Source of the DNA: Metaphire vulgaris
Lineage: Eukaryota; Annelida; Clitellata; Crassiclitellata; Megascolecidae
Direction of reading: 5' to 3'
Assembly (NCBI GenBank): GCA_018105865.1
Contig: CM030861.1
Coordinates: forward strand, 4,266,484 to 4,330,483
DNA length: 64,000 nucleotides
The position numbers and the translations under genes are program-made. The notes under the pieces are model-generated. The model made no database searches. It was not told the origin of the DNA and was given only the letters and a program-made list of their open reading frames with translations. Each line of letters starts with the position of its first letter. Positions within the stretch are counted from its first letter, which is position 1. Below are positions 54,442 to 64,000 of this stretch, in pieces.

Positions 54442-56024
54442 GACAGATTATAAAGAAATTACCCAAAAATAAAGCAACTGGAGAAGATGGAATTTGCGCA
54501 GAACTTATACAAAACTTGGGACCGGCAGGATATGAAATAATCACAGAGCTAATAAACATAATATATAAAACAGGAGACATACCGGAGGATTTCTTAAAAT
54601 GCATATTCGTCCCAATTCCAAAGGTAAACAAAGCACAAGACTGCGACGACTACAGAATTATAAGCTTGATTTCGCACGCATCTAAAAACTTACTACAGGT
54701 AATAAAGAATAGAATCACACCATTAGCAGAATCAATATTATCAGAAAATCAACTGGGTTTCGGAAAAGGCAAGGGAACCAGAGACGCCATCTTTCAATAA
54801 AGGATACTTTGCGAAAACGCCCAAAAATGGGAAAGAAACTACACATATGCTTCATCGATTATAAAAAAGCATTTGACAGAAAAAATTCAGCAAAAGTTAT
54901 TGGAGACACTAAAGTGGGCAGGAATGCCAAAACTGGAGCAAAATTTAATCTGTAACTTATACTGGAATGAATATGCAACCATAAGAATAAAAGAGGAGGA
55001 ATCCAAAAAGATAAAAATAAAAAATGAGTCAGACAAGGATGCATACTATCCCCTTTACTATTTAACCTATATACAGAGCTATTACTAAAGGAAGCATTAG
55101 AACAAACCCCTGGAATGAAAATCAATGGAACAATCTATAACATACTCAGATATGCAGATGATACAGTAATCTTCGCAGAAAAAGAGGAAGACCTCCAACT
55201 CATAATTAACAAGCTAAACAACAAAAGCAAAGAATACGAGATGGAAATTAACAGAAAGAAAACAAAAACGATGATAATAAGCAAACACAAAAATGAGAAA
55301 CACAACATCTCAATTGATAACACTAAGCTGGAACAAGTAAAGGAATACAAATATCTGAGCAGCTTCATAACAGAAAACGGACGATGTACAAGAGATATAA
55401 ATGCCAGAATTGCTATGGCCAAGGAAGCCTTTTGGAAGCAAAAAGAACTACTAAGAAGAAACCTAGACCTAAGACTAAAACTACGAATGCTGAGATGCTA
55501 GTATACTCGGTTATCACATTCTCCTGCGAATGCTGGACTCTAACAAAGCAGTTGAAAAATAAAATACAGGCCTTTGCAATGTGGTGCTTCAGGAGAATCT
55601 TGAAAATTAGCTGGCAAGAGAGAATAACAAATGAAGAGGTACTAAAGAAATTTTGAGAAAAGAGACAACTCTTGACAGAAATTATAAACAGGAAAACACA
55701 GTATGCTGGACACATAATGCATGGCTCAAGCACAGAACAAGCAAAAGTCCTATTAGAGGGCAGATATGAGAGAAACAGGGCCAGAGGAAGACCTAGAAGA
55801 GACTGGCTGGACGACGTTAAGGAACACATACAGGAAAAGAACTACAGAAGACTAAAAAGGATTGCTGAAGACAGAACGAGGTGGAAACAACTCATGACCG
55901 TCAACCTTCAGATATGAAGATGACACATGATGATGATGAAGTACTGAATATTACAGCATTGCTTTTCTTTTAAAATCCTACTAAAGTTACTAAGACCTTT
56001 TAAATAAAATTTTTAATTTAATAA

Positions 56025-56510
56025 ACATGGCAACAAGTTCCAAGAAACAGAAGTATGAAGAAGAAAATAGAAGTTTTCTACCAGAATGGGAAGACGACTT
56101 TGCATTTATCGATACTACAAAGCTAGCAATTTGAAGCGACACTATGAAACAGATCATGAAGAGTCTGCATTGCTATGGAAACATCTGCTGCAGAAATGGA
56201 ACTGTTACAGGAAGATCAGGGTTTGGCCATGATACACAAGTCACATTCTGTAACGGATTTCTGGAAACTCGTGCTGGAAGTCAAGTATCCTCAGCTTAAG
56301 AAAGCTAGTTGTCGACTTATATCCATTTTCGGCACAATCTACTGCTGTGAATCTTTGTATTCCACAATGAAGTTCATCAAATCAAAACATCGAGCTGTAA
56401 CTAGTAACCAACATCTGACCGAACTTCTTCGCACCACAACTACAAGCTGCCAACCAGATCTAAAGAAACTTGCCTGTTCAAAGGCTTCTCAGCAGAAACA
56501 CAACAATTAA
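56025..56510 (+). pseudogene. hAT transposase remnant (GTF2IRD2-like)
   Basis: The N-terminal piece reads KYEEENRSFLPEWEDDFAFI and NLKRHYETDHEE-type zinc-finger remains. The C-terminal piece reads HSVTDFWKLVLEVKYPQLKK, STMKFIKSKHRAVTSNQHLT. The middle, with the catalytic core, is deleted, and a frameshift separates the pieces. The C-terminal dimerisation domain is intact. Confidence 0.85.
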
Positions 56511-56748
56511 TGTTCACCATCATTATGAATTTTATATGGGTTTGAATTTTAGTAGTAAATTTCATATATTAAACTTTAAATAATTAATTGAGAATGCTAA
56601 TAATTTCTTAAAATAAATGAATAAAATAATTTTCCATTGCGAGTTGGGTCGCGACCCATAGTGAGTCAATGCGGCTCTCAAGATTTGGAAGGAAAATTTG
56701 CAAAAATGGCTCTTCGTTACTACAGGTCTGGCCACCCCTGTATTAATT

Positions 56749-57396
56749 CATCAATTGATGGAACTCCAAATCCATTAGCAATTTAGCAACAAATCAGGAA
56801 TATGTCAGAAACAGGAGTCAGAGAAGGAAGAAAAAGACAATAGAGTGAAGAGGAAGGTCCAAAACGGTCAGGTAGAAGGTTCAATACTTTTGTAATAGTA
56901 ACCTACACCAATTCAAAATACGGAGTCGATGCAACAGAACGCTAATGGTTTGGAAAAATCATATGCATGTGACATCTGAACTAATATTGCACAAAACACT
57001 GTGCGCTGGCTAAGTTACGTTCTAAAATTGCGGCATTTTGCTCAAAACGCGTGAACTTCTCTTACCAAAATCCTGCACTATTACAATAAAGCTGCTTTAA
57101 ATCAGTTTTAATAAATGAAATAGGTAATTTGTTTTAATAAGTGAAACAGATTTCACTCACGAATGTTAAGGTCTAATATCCTATTCACTTCTGATACAAA
57201 AGTTAGCCTAATTAAGATAATGAGATCAAGCAAAACATACATCGAGCTAGATATTGAAAGCATCAACGACCACAAGCTCAGCGCCACGACAGGCTATTGA
57301 CGGCTTTTAAGTTGGCCACATTTTGTCTATCTAGAGCTCTGCGGCACATTGGTCATTGTAATTTAGTAATTTACCAATAATTTACTCAGCCTACCG
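56749..57396. other. Intergenic DNA, possible ATG7 5' region
   Basis: No repeat end or coding frame recognised. ATG7 needs an upstream non-coding exon and promoter somewhere beyond 52035; this stretch is a candidate because it is repeat-poor, but no motif proves it. Confidence 0.3.
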
Positions 57397-57500
57397 CAGG
57401 GATGGGCAAAGTGCGGCCCGCGGGCCACATGCGGCCCTCGAAGCTCTTTTGAGCGGCCCCCGACATCGAGAGATACTACATTAATGTGCGGCCCTCTAAA
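57397..57500. mobile_element. hAT element end (fragment)
   Basis: CAGGGATGGGCAAAGTGCGG then CCCGCGGGCCACATGCGGCCC is a typical end of one hAT group. The opposite end and target duplication were not found, so the length is unknown. Confidence 0.6.
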
Positions 57501-58171
57501 ACATATGAAACGTTTGACACCTTAAAGAGAATCCTGTTTCACATCTATATGCAGAAGCAAATATCGGACTAAATGAACTCCGCCATAGCCGGTGGCAAGC
57601 CCTGGTTGAGAAAGGAGGAGTCAAACACATATACAAACACACATAGACGCCCATCGTCTTTTAGACGGACGCGTCTATAAACAAACGCAACACACACGGA
57701 CTAAATGATCTATCACTTAGCTCGGGGTAGTCCTGTCCTACGCTGATAGGCGTAAACTTTTATTCGGCCGTTAGGTTCGGACCCCCTCCCCATCAACACT
57801 TTTGGAGAGGTTAGGCTCTGAAGCTTGAAATCCCCCTTTTTGAAGAAGCAACAATTAAGTCGGCAGGTGTAGCAAGTCGCATTCATAGAGAATTGGAGTC
57901 CCCAGAAGACTAATGCTCAGATACCCGCATAGCTATATTGGAATGCCATAGAAAACCGAGCTGCATGGACCGGGTTCAGTGAGTGGCAGGAGCCAGGAAC
58001 GGCTATCTGCGATGCCAGTTAAAATCTGTTATCAACTCACTGGCCGATGGACGCACTGATTGGCCGTCATTCAGCAAGGAAACCGATCTGTATAACCTAT
58101 CCGAATACTATAAAGTTTAGGTATATATTAACAAGCATTAACATGAAACTGATTGCAACCATATATATATA

Positions 58172-59875
58172 TGTAGCGAAATCCGCTAATTGACCCCTGT
58201 TTAAAGGTTAAGGACAAAGAGGGAAATCGTGCGTTAAACTTGGGCCCCCGTCCCGGTCTGAGACAGCCCGTGCTTGTGAAGGACAGAACGACCTTTTAAT
58301 TTAAGAACTTAACTTTATTATAAACATAACAATAAGAAGGTCATTTACTGACGAACTTAATCAAGAACACGACTTTCGACGATTATGCAAGTAACCTTGG
58401 CGAAGGACAAATACAAATGACCACGAGTGATCACGGAGGACAAGGAGACAATGTCAGGTAAGGCAGTCGACAAAACAAAGACTCAACTCTATATCAGTCA
58501 ACATTCAAATAACAACACTTTAGAGTGCTCGATATTGGAGGAGGGCATTTGAAGGTTAAAATGACTAACACTGGAATAATGCATCGCTAGTCAGTACGAC
58601 ATCCACAGTGAACAATTAATCAGAGGTTAAGGTTATGAGTGTGACCTTCAAGTAATCAACTTCAAGGCGAAATTAATATCGAATGACGATGAAGAACCGA
58701 AACCTAAGAAATGCAGCCTTAATTCTCTACGTCTTATTCTAAAGGTCGATAACAAGTGTCAATAACGAGTTTAACCTTCAACTACAGAACGAGCGTCCAG
58801 AGGTCGCAACAGGCTTATAAGCTATTCAAATCGAGGTCGAGAACGTCTTTGACCTGCAACAGATGTTATGACGTTTCTATAATGACCTTTAAGCAGCAAT
58901 TAATAAGCAATACATAAAGATTTAGAGAACAATGTCATGACCTTTAAATATTTGACCTAACGCAAAACAAGAGTTTTACGGCGACTACCTGTCACAAGTA
59001 TTGACCGAAGTCAGTGAGTGTCCTCGCAAGGACACAGAAAAGCCGCAGCTGTGTAATGTATGCTGAATGAGTGACCTCGCAAGGGCACAGAGTAGCCGCA
59101 GCTGTGTATGTATGCTGAATGGGTTACCTCGCAAGGACACCGAGAGGCCGCAGCCGTGTATGTATGCTGAATGGGTGACCTCGCAAGGGCACCGAGGGGC
59201 CGCAGCCGTGTATGTAATGCCACAGGCCTTAGCCTGGGACTGGAGAGTTTGCAAGGCTCACCAGAAAACGATCGTTCCGGACGCTGGGCAATAGCCTAGC
59301 ACGATCGGCCATTAGTATTGGAAGAGGCCTGTTATAAGAACTCCGGAGCTTGCTAAGAAAAGGAGTGTAAATTGCGAATCTCCAATTCGTTGCTGTTTCG
59401 TAACGCGTAGTGCCACCTAGTGAGCACTATATACATAGTTACTGGCGACTTTTTGTCACATAATAGTGGTCGAATAGTCCTCCGTAGGGTGAGGGTTCGA
59501 ATCCGAAGGAACATTCTTCTCTGAGGCCTATTCATTCCGTGTAAATCAGTTAAAGGCGACGCCTACCGAACAAACGAGGAAGCGCCAATGCAAGGAAATG
59601 GCCATAGTCTGAGTTGGTTAACGCGAGGTGTGTGCATGGCGAGTTCCAGCCTTTGGCGATTCGATCAGGTAGTGCAGTGCGACGGAAAGAAGGATTTTCC
59701 GTTAGTTTTCCAGGTGGAGTTAATTATGAGCGTGCGTTCGAGTACAAATTCTTCGAACGGGGAAAGTTACAAAGAGCACGAACGTTAAGCGAGAATATTG
59801 AATCGTGGCGCCGCGTAGCGACTGATTTCGCTATATCGTGAGCGTATCAAACTTTAAAAATAAAAATTCGCCACA
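58172..59875. mobile_element. Candidate solo LTR of a retrotransposon
   Basis: Starts TGTAGCGAAATCCGC and ends AAAAATTCGCCACA (TG...CA), with ATATA on both sides as a possible 5-bp duplication, though the flanks are AT repeats and could match by chance. It is 1.7 kb, has no long frame, and contains a 57-bp minisatellite. No internal retroviral-type genes are adjacent. The call is inference from ends and composition. Confidence 0.5.
59016..59222. repeat. Minisatellite, four copies of about 57 bp
   Basis: Units share GACCTCGCAAGGGCACAGAG, then GCCGCAGCTGTGTATGTATG and CTGAATGGGT. Copies are about 90% alike. They create false open frames on both strands. Confidence 0.92.
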
Positions 59876-60060
59876 ATATATATATATATATGGCCAATTT
59901 TAGCAATTTTTGGCTAATTTTAGCAAATTTTTTGGCGATTTTTTGCACATTTTTTTGCAAATGTTGGCAATTTTGGACCAATTTTAGCAAATTTTGGCAA
60001 TTTTGGGCCAGTTTTAGCAAATTTTGGCAATTTTTTGACGAATTTTAGCTGAAAGGGGGT
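59876..60060. repeat. AT-rich repeat of TTTTAGCAAATTTTGGCAATTTT units
   Basis: Several imperfect units combining TTTTAGCAAA, TTTTGGCAA and TTTGGGCCA. Inverted, similar units occur at 61370-61520. Confidence 0.85.
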
Positions 60061-60165
60061 GCAGAGGGGGTGCAGCCCATCTTCTTTCCAGGGGGTGCAC
60101 TGCACCCCCTACATTTTTTCCAGGTGCAGCTGCACCTCTGCACCCCACTTGCGGCGGGCCTGTAT
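60060..60165. mobile_element. Transposon end rich in GGGGTGCA
   Basis: GGGGGTGCAGAGGGGGTGCAGC, then AGGTGCAGCTGCACCTCTGCACCCCACTTGCGGCGGGCCTG. The last part, read inversely, starts CAGGCCCGCCGCAAGTGG, a common hAT-type end. Left limit not found; the AT repeat before it may be part of it. Confidence 0.5.
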
Positions 60166-60168
60166 ATA

Positions 60169-60212
<44 letters not shown>
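60164..60212. repeat. (AT)n microsatellite
   Basis: About 48 bases of AT repeats with one GT interruption. Confidence 0.97.
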
Positions 60213-60216
<4 letters not shown>

Positions 60217-60669
60217 GACCTGCTCTATTAAGATTCAGAAAAAATTTAATGAATTGGAATAATTTGACTATTTTGCATAAATAAATTAATAATTAAAATT
60301 TATTTTGAATTCCTTCGCACCGGCATCGGTCAGCGAACCACCACTTTAAGAACCACTGGTCTACACAGATCATCTGATTCAACCTCTATAGGGCCTACTG
60401 CTTGTGAAACTGATAGACTTACATCCGTTGACTGATATTGAACGTCTTAAAATTCAACAGTTGTCTTTGTAAGCCTAGTTTAATCGTCAGTCACCATGTC
60501 TTCTACTTCTTTCTCACTAATTTGAAGTAATTTCAACTCGAAGTTATCCATCGCAATTTTGCAAATATTATCGAATGCTACAGTGATCTGTATCTTATGT
60601 AAGCACTAAGCAACAGTCTTGTTCTGTTAACCACATGATTTTGATTTTTCTAAAAAAAATTTAGAATTG

Positions 60670-60710
60670 TGTAACGGTAACACTTCCGCCATCCGCGAAA
60701 AACTTGAAAA
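60670..60710 (+). promoter_or_regulatory. Likely core promoter / 5' UTR of the POLD3-like gene
   Basis: The bases just before the ATG contain CACTTCCGCCATC, resembling combined ETS- and YY1-type motifs near start sites of housekeeping genes in animals. The stretch has no TATA box. This is inference from motif resemblance only. Confidence 0.3.
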
Positions 60711-60776
60711 ATGACAGAAATGGAGCAAATGGCTTTGGAGAATCTCGCAGAATGGATTTTTGACGAAGACAAAATT
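60711..60776 (+). CDS. POLD3: Probable first coding exon of DNA polymerase delta subunit 3
   Basis: Twenty-two codons from ATG at 60711 to donor gtaatt at 60777: MTEMEQMALENLAEWIFDED, then KI. Human POLD3 begins with YLENIDEFVTDQNKIVTYKW, so LENLAEWIFDEDKI aligns over 14 residues without gaps. POLD3 is the subunit that links DNA polymerase delta to PCNA during replication. No second exon (VTYKWL) was found in the last 3.2 kb, so the assignment rests on this short match. Several upstream ATGs in the exon (codons 1, 4, 7) are possible starts; the first was chosen. Confidence 0.55.
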
Positions 60777-61083
60777 GTAATTTGACCTTTTTTCATTTGT
60801 GTATTTTGTAGTAGACGTTTAGTTATATAAAATGATCACTGTTCTCGAAAATGCGTAAGTTGCTTGACTCGGGAACCCAGAGTGGCAAGATGAACGAGAA
60901 CATTAATTTTGGTCATTCGGCATATACAGCGGTTGCTGGACTTTTCGCACATTCACTATCGTAACTCGGTAAACTGAAACACTTTGAGGAGGTTTTGCCT
61001 GTCTGACTCGATGGTTTATGCGATAATCGGCTCTACCGTGCTTTTTCATGTGGTGCAGCGGAACTTTGGAACTAATTTCCAGC

Positions 61084-61726
61084 CAGGGCCTCCGAGAGCG
61101 GGGGGCAGGGGGGGCAAATTCACAGGGGCCCGGCGGTCTGGAGGGGGCCCGGGCCGATGATGAATAAGCATAATTAACAATAATACCAATAATAACACTA
61201 AAGAAAGGTGGCCCGGAGAGTAAAAGGGGGCCCGGACCTGAGGACATCAAAAGCATCAAAATGAACAGTGTGAACAGGGGCGTCATTTGGGGGAGGGGCA
61301 GGCGGGCCTCACCCAAGGAAAATGAAGAATTAATGCATTAAGTAAATAAATACTGTAAATGTGAAATGTGCAAAAAATCGCCGAAATTGTCCAAAACTTG
61401 CCAAAAAAGTCAAAAATTTTCAAATTTGACAAAATTGGTCCAAAAATTGCCCAAATTTTGCCTATAATTGCCCAAAGTTAGCCCATAATATGCCAAAATT
61501 TGGCAAAATTTGACCAAAAAATTATCTCGCCCTGAAGAAAGGTGTGAAATGACGCTACTGAATGTGAAAAAGAGCGACAAGAAAAAAAGAGAGTTGCAAC
61601 ATGACATCGTGTTGGTTAATTTGGGTTAAACCAATAAGCAAAAAAGGGTCGTCAGCAATTTTTTAAATTTTTCGGGGCCCGCCGGCCATTCTGCACAGGG
61701 GCCCGGAATTTCTCTCGGCGGGCCTG
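61084..61726. mobile_element. hAT element, GC-rich ends, hosting another hAT
   Basis: Ends CAGGGCCTCCGAGAGCGG and, inverted, CAGGCCCGCCGAGAGAAAT, flanked by perfect duplication TTTCCAGC (61076-61083 and 61727-61734). The inner edges share GGGGCCCGG. A second hAT is nested at 61275-61560. Confidence 0.95.
61275..61560. mobile_element. hAT MITE nested in the 61084 element
   Basis: Ends CAGGGGCGTCATTTGGGG and, inverted, CAGTAGCGTCATTTCACACC. Flanks AGTGTGAA and AATGTGAA differ by one base, consistent with an older 8-bp duplication. The inside is AT-rich repeats similar to 59876-60060. Confidence 0.87.
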
Positions 61727-62389
61727 TTTCCAGCGTCCCTCTGCTGTCAACACCACGGTCAAGCAAGTTTTCAGTCACAATTTCCTTTACTTTTTTGCAA
61801 CATCTTAATTTTTTCCAAGTTTAATTGAAAACCGATTTTCTCCGCCTCTTTACAAGCTTGCGTATATCAGCGCACCCGACGAGTCGTTCGCCGCATTCAG
61901 CTATAAGGATATGAGTATAAGTTTATACATACACAGAAAATAAGTAAGCTAGATATGTGAAAGAAATTCCAATTTACACACATTTAAAGTAAAAAACGTG
62001 ATGGCAGTGCTGGTTTACATTAGTATGCCCAGCATCAAATCCCCTCAGCCTTAGTGTATTGATCACATTTAATCAGATTCTAAAAAGCTGTAATAATTAA
62101 ACTTGGTTTATGTTTTTTTTGGTGCTAACCCTAGTGACAGGTTTTGATAATAGTGATGCTCCATATAGTCTATATTCCCAAGGAGACTATTTTCTCTCAT
62201 TGGAACTATTTCTCTTTTGGATTGGGCAGAGACTAGATTTTGGTTGTGCTGATACATATATGCTTGTTAAGAGGTGGGGGAGTCTGTCTTCCATTAAACC
62301 ATTTTCTATCTAAACTTAAAACATTTCTCTTCAGATATCATTTCCTCCATAGCTGTAACAGCTCAACTATTTATCTATAAGGACACAGT

Positions 62390-63530
62390 CAGTTGTCTTA
62401 CCCAGATCCATAACAACATCAAAGGTGATCCTCTGCAGTGTACCACAAGGATCAGTTCTTGGTCCGATTCTGTTCTTACTATACACTATGGACCAGTTCA
62501 GAATAATTAAAAAGCATGGTCTACAGTCTTACATATATGCAGATGATTGTCAGATATTCAAGTTGCCAGGAAGAGCACAATCTTGATTTGACTGAAGCCA
62601 TGGAGACCTGCATCGACAGTTTGGATGGGCTGAGAAAAAACCAAATGAAAATGAATCCATCAAAAACTGACTTAATGTGGTTCAGCTCTTCTTGGAATCA
62701 GAACAATTTTCTACATCATGACCTTCGCCTCAATGATGCAAACATCCCTGCATCAACGCATCTACGAAATCTTGGAGTAATATTTGACTCAAAGCTGTCG
62801 TTTGTTGCACAAGTCTCCACAACTGTCAGATCTTGCTTCATAATGTTGCGAAGGCTCAGAGAAATACCAGAGTTTCTTCCCACAACTGAATTTGCCAGTT
62901 TGGTAACATGTTTTGTCGTACCTAAAGTGAATTACTGTAATAGTCTTCTCTGTGGCCTACCCGACTACAAGTTAAATCGACTGCAGTCGGTGCAGAACGC
63001 AGCTGCAAGCATTTTCGTTGGTGCTGGGTGTTGTGACCACATCACCCCACTAATTCACTGGCTTCATTGATCCATGTTCAAGAGAGAATCAAGTATAATG
63101 TATAAACATATACTCTTCTCGCATTCAAGTCAATAAACTAGGTTGCTCCAGAGTTTCTTCAGGAATATTTTGTAACGACAACATTACAAAGGTTGCAATT
63201 GTCCTTGCGCTTCGATGTTCAAAGTCTATTGAAGATACATCATTGTAGAACATCACTTGGTTCAAGGTCATTTGCAGTGTCAGGGCCACAGATATGGAAC
63301 AATCTACGGATGTCTGTGAAATATCCTCTTCTCTGCCATCCTCCTAGAAAAATCTACAGACATCTGTTCCGAAATCATATTCTTTTCTTACTCATGCGCC
63401 TTAGATTGTATTCCATTCAATTTGTATTCTTTTTATATGATTTTGTCTTTGTGGACATGCCTGCAGTGCTATATACATTGCTTCAATGCCCTCTGGCAAA
63501 TCAAAATTCCTGTGTCCTTTGAGATCACAC
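62390..63530 (+). mobile_element. CR1-like LINE fragment
   Basis: + strand: VPQGSVLGPILFLLYTMDQF in one frame, SYIYADDCQIFKL in the same frame, then shifted: MNPSKTDLMWFSSSWNQNNF, LRNLGVIFDSKLSFVAQVST, VNYCNSLLCGLPDYKLNRLQ, QNAAASIFVGAGCCDHITPL. The C-terminal block GSRSFAVSGPQIWNNLRMS lies near 63270 in another frame. 5'-truncated and broken. Confidence 0.92.
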
Positions 63531-64000
63531 ATAGATACTATACAGTCACTCTTGACTCCTAATCATATACCTAATCATATACTCTGTGACACTGAAACCT
63601 TTTTCATGTTTACAAGGCATTTAACACATTCAGCACCAACATAAATTTTCTGGCTGGGCCAATCACTGTGTTACGACCCATAGTATGTAGGACATAATAC
63701 ATCCCAGGCTCTGAATAAATTTGTTGAAATGTAAGTACTGTTGATCTTAAAGTCACTGAGCAAATAAAAACTTCTGCATTTAAGATAGAGATAAGATAAG
63801 AATGCCTGAAGCAGTTGTTACCACCACTGTTTTATGACATTTTGTATCAGAATGTGAATTTGAAGAACCCAGTTCAGTTGTTGCATGATTCTTTTAGCCA
63901 CTTTAACAGTGATTAAAATATTTTAATACGTTACCATGGCAGCCATTTATTTATATACTGCTCAACTTATTATTTTTAAATAGTCTAAATACTTCAGAAT
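63531..64000. other. AT-rich sequence, nothing recognised
   Basis: No coding frame, repeat end or RNA gene. It may be POLD3-like gene intron if that gene continues beyond the window. Confidence 0.45.

Larger units (their letters stand above)
52419..55938 (+). mobile_element. LINE with AP endonuclease and RT, nearly complete but broken
   Basis: Flanked by 8-bp duplication AAGTACTG (52411-52418, 55939-55946). N-terminal AP endonuclease: VGTWNVRGLNKPGKLANII, IIGIVETFWKE, IIMGDFNAKVGE. Then RT: KNKATGEDGICAELIQNLGP, FVPIPKVNKAQDCDDYR, catalytic ILRYADDTVIFAEKEEDLQL, TITLTKQL-type and RILKISWQERITNEEV C-terminal motifs. At least five stops or shifts, and another LINE fragment at 53870-54441, disable it. 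Ends with (GAT)n. Confidence 0.93.
52199..56740 (+). mobile_element. hAT element (GTF2IRD2-like transposase) interrupted by LINEs
   Basis: Ends CAACGGTGGCCAAACCACG and, inverted, CAGGGGTGGCCAGACC, with perfect duplication TATTAATT (52191-52198 and 56741-56748). Transposase pieces at 56025-56510. A 3.5-kb LINE is inserted at 52419-55938. Without it the hAT is about 1.0 kb, so it is internally deleted. Confidence 0.93.

Noticed and set aside
59011..59294. Overlapping frames on both strands with repeated cysteine blocks
   Set aside because: They are translations of the four-copy 57-bp minisatellite.
59459..59520. Possible tRNA gene because of GGTTCGAATCC
   Set aside because: The box-B-like motif is present but no clover-leaf could be built around it: no matching acceptor stem, and the anticodon arm is absent.
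62110..62313. Open frame 62110-62313 as a POLD3 exon
   Set aside because: No VTYKWL-type sequence and no splice sites in the right phase.

Overview
The window looks like nuclear DNA from an animal, most likely a marine invertebrate: it is AT-rich, its conserved genes are split by long introns, and it carries many non-LTR retrotransposons and DNA transposons. I cannot name the species. A 100-base run of N at 5501-5600 is an assembly gap.

Three protein-coding genes are supported. (1) The 3' part of a plasma-membrane calcium ATPase (PMCA, ATP2B family) lies on the + strand in nine exons, 6553-16756, from the end of the cytoplasmic ATP-binding region to the calmodulin-binding tail and stop codon. 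Earlier exons must lie in the gap or before the window. (2) ATG7, the E1-like enzyme of autophagy, lies on the - strand from a start codon at 52026 to a stop at 19941. Eighteen coding exons can be placed, with splice phases that fit almost throughout; one exon in the N-terminal domain was not found. (3) A first coding exon on the + strand at 60711-60776 resembles the N-terminus of DNA polymerase delta subunit 3 (POLD3); the rest is not visible. PMCA and ATG7 are convergent, with stop codons 3.2 kb apart. ATG7 and the POLD3-like gene are transcribed divergently.

Most other recognisable sequence is mobile DNA. About fifteen CR1-, RTE- or L1-like LINE copies are present, nearly all 5'-truncated and broken, several ending in a different short tandem repeat. 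At least eleven hAT-type elements have complementary ends and 8-bp target duplications that are still readable. Four piggyBac-like elements sit between TTAA duplications. There is one candidate solo LTR, a pogo-type MITE, and palindromic elements built on GACAAAATGTC. Nesting is common, for example a LINE in a LINE in a hAT at 52.2-56.7 kb, and a hAT in a piggyBac-like element beside an ATG7 splice site.

Layout: 1-5.5 kb, repeats and a broken LINE; 5.6-16.8 kb, PMCA; 16.8-19.9 kb, convergent intergenic region with MITEs; 19.9-52 kb, ATG7 with introns full of LINEs and DNA transposons; 52-60.7 kb, nested hAT/LINE and a candidate solo LTR; 60.7-64 kb, POLD3-like first exon, nested hATs and a LINE. 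I found no new multi-gene system. The most interesting signals are the linkage of PMCA to ATG7, the dense set of datable DNA transposons next to splice sites, and the unusual palindromic and tandem structure of some elements.
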